NCBI RefSeq assembly: GCF_037042905.1
Contig: NC_087252.1
Location: forward strand, 28,324,994-28,388,993
Length of the DNA: 64,000 bases
Reading direction: 5' to 3'
Source of the DNA: Lytechinus pictus
Taxonomy: Eukaryota; Echinodermata; Echinoidea; Temnopleuroida; Toxopneustidae
How positions within the stretch are numbered: the first letter of the stretch is position 1; each line of letters starts with the position of its first letter. A program made the translations under genes and the position numbers. The notes under the pieces are model-generated. The model ran no database searches. It was not told the DNA's origin and worked only from the letters and a program-made list of their open reading frames with translations. Positions 55,985-64,000 of the stretch are shown in pieces.

Positions 55985-57844
55985 TTGTGTCTATATATAT
56001 GATATAGATTCCAGTGAGCATATTAAAACCATAACAAAAAATAAGGAAAAATGTTTAAGACATTAACACGAATATATATGCATTAAATGATGTGACATGG
56101 GCCTACTAAACTAATGATTATTCATATTTTTTTCCGTTCTACTTACCCAAATGCACTCAAACCCATTGTATTCACTTATGTTTATTTATTGTGTACGTTT
56201 CCTTATCACGTGACTTGATGGTACGCATGCGCCCTAACCTCCGTACCTACTAATTCCTACGATCTATCCTCCTAACAAATTTATCCAAATGACCTTTAAA
56301 CTTTTTATATATTTGTGTACCTTTTTTATTTCTTTTCTGCTCCGTGGATGTAAATGATTATTCCGATTCTGGTATTCTCAAATGTGAACACTTTTAACTT
56401 ACAATTGTTCTTATTAATTTCCCTGGCGATCGCCGGGCTTTTCATCCGTTTGGTTTCCGACACTAAAAAAACGAACAACACCCCCCCCCCCAAAAAAAAA
56501 AAAAACCACAAAACCAAACAAACACACAACTCCTTTTTCCAAAATTACTATGAAATATTCGTTCCCAACCTGAATATCGAAACCCTCGTATGGCACTACA
56601 AAATCCGAATTTTGAACGAAACTGGTACATTTCCGACACCTTTTTCCCAATGCACCAAACATCTTTTACGGTTAACCTTTTACCAAAAACTTGACGGATT
56701 CTGGAATCATTTCTCATGACTCACCATCATCCACAATACATCTCCCACGAGTTTCTTCTTCCAATCCGTCAACTGCTCTTTATCGATTAATGTTTGACAA
56801 CACAATATTGTAAAATACCCCCGTCAACCCATTTCTCTTCTTGAAATGCCCCTGAATTAACCCCCGACATCCCACCGACGCTCCAACACCAAATCCCATT
56901 CCTAATCCATCTTCCCGCCTTCGCCTTGGAACACCCCTCTCTTTTACCCCTCTCGCTCCTAAATCCCCTCTTCATTAACCTTGTTCATTGCGGAATAACA
57001 ATCTTCACTATCCGCCTTCAATTCGCGACTTGTATCTTTACGAATACTGCCCCTACACTTTCAAATTTTTGTTCTGGAATATACCAATTTGCTTTATCCC
57101 CTCTCACACTGGATTTTCCCGCTCTCTTCCCATACTTGCACCCAAAATGCCCTTGTTATTTTACATGTTCTACGCCGAATTTATTTGGTACTTATCCGAC
57201 CTTCAAATAATGCTCCCCCACATCATCCCCTTTTAATCCGGCATAACCCCCTACTTACACCCTCTCATTTTTGAATACCCCATTGCACTTACCCCTTCCG
57301 ATCCGAATACCTCCATGTATTGACCACCTTTGCTCTAAAATTCCTCAATACACCTCACATAATTCATCACATGCCCCCCCTTACGACCCAAATGCCTCCT
57401 TCATCAAACTATTTGCTTCAAAATACAATCCATAACTGGACCCTTTTATCTCGTAACCCCTTACTAACTGTTTACCCCCTTTTGGCAAACTGAATACCCC
57501 TCTCACTTACCCCTTTCGCTATACACCCGTTGTTCCCAAAACCAGTTCCCCACAAACCCGCCCTTCGTTTCCCCCGTCAAATACCAAATCCAGAGCTATT
57601 TCAAGGCCGGATAATCATCGGATCAACGGCTTTTACCGAGCCGATTAGCAACAGCAAATGTGCTCAAGAAGTCGCATCTTCGGATACCGCGTTCCCCGGG
57701 TCAATGTACAGAAATTGTACAATGGCTCCGAAAACGACACCACCGGGTAAGTATGAAACGGTTAACCGATCTGGCATGTCAATACCATACTATCTAACCG
57801 ACTTCAATCAATTAGTCGACGCCATTATGACTGAGGATATGTAA
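47626..57844 (+). CDS. Gene 3 (tentative): small secreted protein, two or more coding exons
   Basis: The start exon (ATG at 47675) encodes MNCWVFDWVYLVLCLVIYET, a strong signal peptide, and ends after one base of a codon. The candidate last exon (57594-57844) begins in the matching phase and encodes 83 residues to TAA, with AATAAA 44 bp later. Joined directly they give 105 residues, about 83 mature, with two cysteines (SKCAQ, YRNCTM) and one NCT glycosylation site. I do not recognise the family. Other exons in the 9.9 kb gap are possible; the frame at 51016-51262 is one candidate. Two exon ends agreeing in phase is weak evidence (chance about one in three). Confidence 0.38.
49255..50290. repeat. 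Degenerate ~100 bp tandem array (GTGTTCACATTG...TTAAGATGTGATTCACAC)
   Basis: About eight units share CAGTGTGTTCACAT, GACTATGTTAAGATGT and TTCACACTxTTAAA. A separate inverted element near 49875-50065, bounded by CCAATATTGGGTAAA words, interrupts it. Short open frames inside are repeat-derived. Confidence 0.8.
50376..50979. repeat. ~0.6 kb MITE-like element, family 7
   Basis: Bounded by AAGGACAAGTCCACCCC and GGGTGGACTTGACCATT. Homologous along its length to 32205-32801, including the GATGTAAAATAAGAAAGTTA arm. Confidence 0.85.
51016..51262 (+). CDS. Possible exon or relic open on both strands
   Basis: After an acceptor-like TGTTTCACCCGTGTGCACAG, a plus-strand frame runs 82 codons to TAA in the phase gene 3 exon 1 would need, and AATAAA overlaps its stop. 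The minus strand is also open for 107 codons over it. Base composition is richer in G+C than the surroundings. No domain is recognised. It may be a second, alternative 3' exon of gene 3 or a piece of an old mobile element. Confidence 0.22.
51270..55740. other. Long stretch without a recognised gene
   Basis: Mostly unique AT-rich sequence. At 54310-54355 a (TG)n(G)n tract occurs. At 54450-54510 the hairpin CCGTGGTTGGTTAAC...GTTAACCACGG sits in a GC-richer patch. Short frames (54392-54613, 53712-53954) show no domain. Confidence 0.4.
55730..55990. repeat. (TA)n microsatellites around a partial dispersed element
   Basis: TA tracts flank TTGTAAAGAAATGGATAAAG...GAGCTATCTACCCT (55873-55945), the same unit as 20088-20155 but without the tRNA-like head. 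Confidence 0.8.
56140..57590. other. Strand-asymmetric, G-poor and C-rich tract
   Basis: For about 1.4 kb the plus strand is rich in C, T and A with very few G (most clearly 56800-57590), with recurring AATACCCC/CTTACCCC words. Many frames stay open but none has a recognised domain. The asymmetry stops at the candidate acceptor at 57593. Confidence 0.6.
57594..57844 (+). CDS. Gene 3 candidate terminal exon
   Basis: The acceptor ATACCAAATCCAG follows a pyrimidine-rich run. The frame (phase 1) starts ELFQGRIIIGSTAFTEP and ends FNQLVDAIMTEDM then TAA. An internal GTAAGTAT at 57747 is a near-perfect donor, so splicing there is an alternative that would also keep phase 1. The same frame is open upstream to 57530, so the start is not certain. 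Confidence 0.4.
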
Positions 57845-57887
57845 AATTAATTTTCAATAATGCTATTTTTTTTTTATAAAGAGCTCG

Positions 57888-57893
57888 AATAAA
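57888..57893 (+). terminator. Poly(A) signal AATAAA
   Basis: The canonical AATAAA lies 44 bp after the TAA of the candidate terminal exon. AATAAA is frequent in AT-rich DNA, so this is supportive only. Confidence 0.4.
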
Positions 57894-57899
57894 ATAATG

Positions 57900-60800
57900 T
57901 TTATGGTTATATTGGATAGTAAAATATTATGGGATTTGTCTGGCGACAAATTACCATTAAATATATTTTACGTTTCCATACAATGAAACTAACAAATTAC
58001 ATCAAAGAATGATTATTTTCTGACAAAATTGAATTGTATTTTAAGGAATTACATTTGTCAATGATATGTTATTACTAATTAACCCCCAACCCACCCCAAA
58101 TATGAACAATACCGTATATATTACTTTGTTGTACGACATTAATTCCTTAATTGTACTTGCAGTTTGATGTTCTATGAGTAATTGTATGTCTATTGTTCAG
58201 GCTAAAGTCACACGGGTGAAGCAGTCTCCAAGCCGATCAGATATATGAAGCCCCCCCTCCTGTCTGCGCACCCAACAATGCAACTTATGATAAATCATAC
58301 TTTTTAATTTCACCAAAAAAAATCAGTAGATAATGTTCCTCGTATTCTTAGAAATAAGTGTGTCAAAAATCTCACATAAAAAATGAGAGAAATACATGAT
58401 TTTCTGGGGGAAAAACCCTTTGGCCAATCATTCTCAGACTTAAAAAAAAGAAGAGAAAAATGGTGCCCCGGCATGTCTGTGCACCCATTCACTTTACACA
58501 GGATCCGGGGATTTTGATGAGAAAGGCTGCATTTCGAGGCCGTCACATGAAATACCCGAAATTCATTATTTTTCCACCATTTTGAGTTGGATTTTTAAAG
58601 ACTGGTCATCTTTCTATGTATAGCACGTGTAAAGTTTGTGGTCATCGCACTTCGCAAATTTGGGGGACCTTACCATACTTTATTGGGATTAACATGAAAT
58701 ATTTGTGCCACCTGGAGGCGGCTTCGCGTGTGTGACATAATTTCTTTTTTATAATGAATTTGTGACCACCGAGCTTAAAACCTCTAAGATACTGTAGAAA
58801 TGGGTATTCAAATCTAAAACATTTAATTTTTTGAATTACGATTGGCATCATTTTCACCAAGAATTTTTTTGGGCCCGATTTATCAAAGGTTTTGAAGTGG
58901 GTGGTTACATTTTCAAGCCTTGAAATGCAATGTATAGATTATCAGTGTACTGTAATAAATATACACGTATACCAATATATTTGTAATGTGTATTTAACTG
59001 GTGTGCATATATATGTACGTGTAGTAGTGTGCTAAAATATTTTAAACACTTAGAAATAGTTCGTGCTATGTTATAACATCTAGTTCACTGGAAATAGTGT
59101 CTCATTCAAGAATATTTATTGCATGTATCTTTGTGTTTGCTAATGACAGGATAATAATGATATGTAAAGTTTTTTTTTGTTACAAATAACCACCATTCTC
59201 TTTATAGCATCATGACTGGAATGTGTTACAGGTTATTGTTTTTATCTACAACTCTATAATACATTCAATAATATTAAACTGGTCATTCTTATTATCGTCG
59301 AAGAGAGTAATTAGTAACGTGATCCAGACAACTAAAGGAAAAAAGTGGAGTTTTTAAACAATTAAAAAACAATTTTTAGTTAATTTTACAAAACATCGCT
59401 CTATCCGAGTGTACACTGATGAATATGAATATAATGATAATTATCATAATTATATTATTTTACACATTATATTGTTATCATCATACTAATTATTGTCATT
59501 ATTATTATCATCATCATCAACATCATCATGAAAATTCTTATTTTTATTGTTATTAATATCATCATCATCATCATCATCATCATTAGTAGTATTACTTTTG
59601 TTGTCATTGTCATCATGATCATCATTAATTATATATTTAAAAAAGCAGATGGAGTGTAATTATCCAAGTTGGCTTAGTAATAAATTTCAGAACGATTTTA
59701 CAGAACGATGTTGCCTTTCATGGAGTGAAAATCTGAAATGGGTGATTCGGCAACGCACATACACAAAGATCTGTGTGTAAACATATCTATATATTATACA
59801 CACAGCCTTAGTATGGTCCCACCTATGGACTTGCACGTTGTTAAGTGGTTTCATAGTCCCACATACTCGCTGCAAATTAGCAAATGACACATAATCTAAG
59901 ACCCATTCCCTTCCACCAGCCGAGCGTTTATAATTAATTTTACGCTCTTTTGATAATTGGTTCTACGTGCGAAGTTCATTTTATGTTAACTTGGGATATA
60001 AATATTCGGTTTTTATAGTTTATTAAAGCAAATCATTAGTGTTTCGCTATGTCCTCATGTATATGTCACGTGGTAAAGGCTCATACATGAAACATGCAAC
60101 ACACTATTGCCACACAAAAACTGAAAGACAAGGAAACACACGTTTTGTTATAAATACGAAAGTAAACTATCATACAGCATTTACAACAACGAACAATTCT
60201 CAATGGAACCTATACTGCTGTATGGCATATGACTTTGCTACATGACTATGTGGGCTTGTGATATATGACTTTGACCCATTCTCTATATGGTAGTGATGTC
60301 CAGTATCCGATAATCAGTCGGAGCTCTTAGTCGACATAGGAGTTATATCGATCCTCATATTAGTTTCAACTTTTGGGGCACCCCAAAATCACAAAAAAAT
60401 GTAGTCCTATATCTACATTCGGGTCGATGTACAAGTCGTAGAAATAGTTCACGATAATATTGTGCCTCCGTGTACTGATCTTCGCTGAAAATGTTTAAGG
60501 AAACATTTCCCTACAATATTCCAAACTGCGGGACGGTTAAAAAAAAAAAGTTTCTACCAATGACTATATTAACGTCGAGCGATGTGCCCTTAGAAGATGG
60601 CAAAAAAAAGCTTTCTAGTGATACTGAGAGGTTTAAAACACTTCGCTTTACTAAAGTGAAAAGCCATAATCCTGATAAAAAAGAAAGAATAATCTCCGAG
60701 GAGGAAAGGCTGTAATGTGCAAGATTTTTTTTGCAGTTGTTGCACTTTTATCTATTATATCTCATTACCAATAATTTTGGCCTCATCAGGCGTATAGTAA

Positions 60801-61430
60801 TTAGTACCATCATCTTTCCATGAAATAGACAATGGTGATTTCTATGCGACGATGCGTTCATAATCCACCGAAATTGACATTAGTAAAAGTTGGAGTTGTA
60901 GATAACTCAATCACAATATTTCGATTATCGTTGCAAAGGAGAAGGCCTTTAAACAAAATCACATGGTAAGTAGGCTATAAGTAAAGAAAGAGATCGAAAA
61001 GATAAATCAACAGTTGAATAATAATTATTAGTTATCACTACCGTGACGTCAGTTCTTTATATTTCATGTATCTGTGAATGACGTTAGAACTACAGTCACA
61101 ACCACGAAACTGACTCTAAATCGACCAATGATAATCCTCTGCCATTGAAAATAACGTATCTTTTGATCGATATTAAAGGGGTTCGTTTCTTTAGTGTGAC
61201 ATTAGCATTTGCCCGTGGAAGAGGTGGATTTTCACTTTATTTTACAATGCGGATGAACATTGAAAATTATCAAAAGTTTATGATCTTGCAAAAATCACAA
61301 GCAAAAATGAATAAATGAATGAATAAATACATAAATACATGTAAATAAAAATATCAATAAATAAAAAAGAAAATACGTGTCCGCAAATCCTAATTCAAGG
61401 CCAACATTTCCTCACACACCCGTTTATCCC
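57900..61430. other. Intergenic, no gene recognised
   Basis: AT-rich, with an (ATC/CAT)n microsatellite at 59485-59620. The 74-codon Lys-rich frame at 60491-60715 has no splice or family support. Confidence 0.4.
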
Positions 61431-61437
61431 TCATCAG

Positions 61438-61588
61438 GGGCCCGTTGCAGAAAGAATTGCGATCAAATGCAACTCACAAAATCTTGCGCAACTTGATTTT
61501 CAGCCAATCAGGCACCCATATTTGGGACTTGCGCTTGATATTTTAAATTGCGTTTTAAACGCAACTCTTTTTGTGCAATAGGCCCCAG
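61438..61588. repeat. MITE-like element, family 4
   Basis: The ends are GGGGCCCGTTGCAGAAAGAA and CAACTCTTTTTGTGCAATAGGCCCC. It is a relative of 17822-17975. Confidence 0.75.
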
Positions 61589-62506
61589 ACGTATTAAGTT
61601 TGTTACAGTCAGACACTGAGTCAGTGAGTCAGTCACACCAATAAAACCAATTCAAACCGACAGATGAAAATGCCGTTGGAAAGAGCGCAATTGCTTTGGT
61701 CGGTCCGGAGTCGCTTCGTATGTGTATCTGTGCCATCGGGGTCTGAATTTCGCTTAATTCAAAAATATCATGGAACAATTTAAGACCAATTAGGGTTGAA
61801 TCCATCTACCCTCTGTGCATTCCCCAAGGAACCTTCATACCTCCTTCAACAGTGACCTTCAACGGGGCTGGTGGAAGTGACAAACAATTCATAAGTCATT
61901 AGATTGCTTAGATGTTCAAGGGCAGAAGGCCCATAGGGGTTCGGTATCAACCGAAAGGAAAAAAGAAAGAGGGAAGCCGTGGAAGGAGATGCGTATTGAG
62001 TTGACATTACCCACTGCGGCCGGGGTGTACACACCACTGTCAGCGATGTGACATGTATGATAATCGCTTATTAAAATTGTTAATCATTAAAATTTACATG
62101 CTTTTTCATGATTGTTATCACAATATGCAAAGAGGTTTTCGATTCTGAGGGAGGGGGGCTACGTGAATCCTTACCCTTCTTGATGGAATAATATATACAG
62201 AATCACTTCAAACGTGGGATGATTTTTTGAAGCAAGAGGTTTCATCGTCAATTATTCAAACTACCATTATCACAATTATTCATTAATTACCTGATTGATA
62301 CCAAGTGCTTTAACATGTTTTATAAATTAATTGGTTTATTGATGGTCTTTTTTCTCCAGATGCATTATGTATAACGTGATTAATAACTGAGGATACAAAC
62401 AAATGGAACTTTATCCAACAGCATCGAATGAAATTATACAGTTTTCATGGTTTTGATAAATAGGCCTGCTACCATGTCTACACTACATACACCTCATTTT
62501 GAGGTG

Positions 62507-62685
62507 ACACGACATATTCTCCGCCGACAATTGCTCCGGGCTTTATTTCTTCTATGATTATAGGGTTAGGGTCACGGTTGCATTAGGGTTTTATGTTAGG
62601 CTTAGGATAGGGCACAGTGTTAAATCCAGGGGTAAAAATGGTCTTTCCTTCAGTATATGGAACAATTGACGCCGGAGCAACCCTG
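62507..62685. repeat. Family 8 repeat copy
   Basis: GACACGACATATTCTCCGCC GACAATTGCTCC at the left and ACAATTGACGCCGGAGCAA at the right are degenerate inverted ends, with TAGGGTTAGGGTCACGG inside. Confidence 0.6.
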
Positions 62686-62825
62686 CTAAGAGGGGGATTA
62701 TATGGCATTAAGGACAAAGGTCCTCGTGATATGGACTTTCATGAAATGTTTATTAGTTTTGACAATTGCCTAAACTTGCATTTTCTCACCTCAATTACGA
62801 AAAAAAAATTGACGGTATGATTTAT

Positions 62826-63131
62826 TGGCCCTTATTGTGAAGTCAGGTTTAACTAAGACCATGATCTAACTCTGTGCTAAAGTTATGGAGAGCCAAAAAT
62901 GTCAAAAACTTTCCAAACATTGTATATTTCTTATGTTTACCGTGCTCTTTCCTAAACTCGTGAATGGTGAAGAAAGCTATCTTATCTATCCTTCCAGAAC
63001 GGTTAAGAATGATTAAAGAGAGAAAAAAAAATTATACTGTTAGAGATTTATGCCACAATTGGCTATCCATAGTTAAACCATAACTTTAAACCAGAGTGTG
63101 AATAAAACCCGACTTCAGAATACGGGCCATA
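62826..63131. repeat. MITE-like element, family 5
   Basis: The ends are GGCCCTTATTGTGAAGTCAG and CCGACTTCAGAATACGGGCC. It matches 10921-11232 in the other orientation. Confidence 0.8.
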
Positions 63132-63440
63132 GTGTTTCGTTACAGTTCATTTTATTTTTACATTTTGAATATTAAGCCTTTAGTACAGCAATTCAACGCA
63201 ATATGTATCGAGAATTTAATCTCAGCGCCTGGTACCTAGGAATCACCTCAAAACCACATTGTGAGTAGAAATCTTATTTAAATACCTTATCCTTTTCAGC
63301 TGCAGATCACTCTTTTTTCTTCTGAAACATTTCTGACAGTATAGAAATGTTAACACGGGTGGGGTATAACTTTGTGTTCACAGTATTTGGAAAGAGACCT
63401 TTACGAGAGTTTTGAAAATGTTTTGAAATATCATGTGATA

Positions 63441-63850
63441 GCATGACTGGGTGAGTCGTGCCCTTTTTTAATTTAAGGCACTGGGAACGTTTTTTTTTTT
63501 AGTGGGGGTTCTGATTTAAATTTCAAAAGCCAAAAAAAAAAAAAAACCGGGGGTTGTTTCACTACAAAACGGAGGTCATTTTGGTTAGATTTTCCATTTT
63601 CACACATCTACCAGAATAGCTGGGGGTGCTGCCTATGGACAATAATACACGCAGCTGCACCCCCGCTTCCCAGGGCCATATACTGAGTGACTCGTGCCCA
63701 TGTTTAATTGCAGGGCCATGGGAACGACTTTTTTTTCAAAGTGGGGGTGCTGATGTCATTTTGAAAAGCCAAAATATAGAAAATAAATAAATAGATATAC
63801 ACATCTTCCAGAATACCTGGGGGTGCTGCCTATGGAGAAAAAAATGCAAT
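63441..63850. repeat. Diverged ~220 bp tandem duplication
   Basis: Two units share GACTCGTGCCC, GGGCCATGGGAACGACTTTT/GGCACTGGGAACGTTTTTTT, GTGGGGGT(T/G)CTGAT and GGGGGTGCTGCCTATGGA. Confidence 0.7.
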
Positions 63851-63908
63851 AAAAAACAAACCAAAATGGAAAAAAAAGTAAAAGACCCTTTAACAGTACA
63901 AGACCCTG

Positions 63909-64000
63909 GAGGGTGTTTCATAAAGCTGTTCGTAAGTTAAGAGCGACTTTAAGAACGACTGATGAACCTTTCTTACGCGCTAAGCTATCACCAATGAACA
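63909..64000. repeat. MITE-like element, family 3 (cut by window end)
   Basis: It starts GAGGGTGTTTCATAAAGCTG and continues TTAAGAGCGACTTTAAGAAC, as in the copies at 3346-3707. Confidence 0.75.

Noticed and set aside
56926..57274. Overlapping frames suggesting a mitochondrial-like insertion (strand bias as in mtDNA)
   Set aside because: None of the frames resembles a mitochondrial protein or rRNA; the bias alone is not evidence.
60491..60715. 74-codon Lys-rich frame as a third exon of gene 3
   Set aside because: No acceptor at its start, A-runs dominate the composition, and there is no domain.
1..64000. CRISPR arrays, operons, prokaryotic islands
   Set aside because: Splice sites, introns, SINEs and LINEs show a metazoan nuclear genome; no regularly spaced identical repeats were seen.

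Overview
This is a metazoan nuclear genome window, most likely from a sea urchin (echinoid echinoderm; Lytechinus or Strongylocentrotus type). The reasons are small coding exons in kilobase introns with GT/AG sites, an animal cell-surface receptor, and dense short inverted-repeat elements of a kind I associate with echinoids (for example the ~0.6 kb element whose ends read AAGTCCACCCC). The species is inferred; no database was searched.

Layout. (1) 2.1-9.3 kb, plus strand: the last six exons of a type I membrane protein. Their phases agree and they end in one transmembrane helix and a very short tail carrying a PPPY motif. The 5' part lies off the left edge. (2) 9.3-20.4 kb: a repeat-rich gap with MITE-like elements, tRNA-derived SINEs, a GAT/GGT minisatellite, and a dispersed element carrying an intact tRNA-like fold with a UCA anticodon. 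(3) 20.5-33.2 kb, minus strand: the best-supported gene. Thirteen coding exons join in frame into a 1056-residue receptor: signal peptide, seven Ig domains, one fibronectin III domain, a transmembrane helix, and a 140-residue tail with eight tyrosines in SH2-type contexts. One junction needs a GC-AG intron. The ectodomain resembles the nephrin/SNS/Kirrel class. (4) 33.2-45 kb: mostly retrotransposon debris (CR1-like reverse transcriptase on minus, another LINE 3' end on plus), MITEs and microsatellites, with one candidate upstream exon of the receptor. (5) 45.9-57.9 kb, plus strand: a weaker gene model, with a possible 5'UTR exon, a clear signal-peptide exon at 47.63-47.74 kb, and a candidate terminal exon at 57.59-57.84 kb followed by AATAAA. 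It would be a small secreted protein. (6) 57.9-64 kb: intergenic, with further MITE copies.

The receptor gene converges on gene 1 at its 3' side and is head-to-head with the candidate small-protein gene at its 5' side. Most other open frames are repeats or shadows of exons. The points most worth checking are the receptor tail, its GC-AG intron with a possible tail-less isoform, the small secreted-protein model, and the UCA tRNA-like sequence in a dispersed element.
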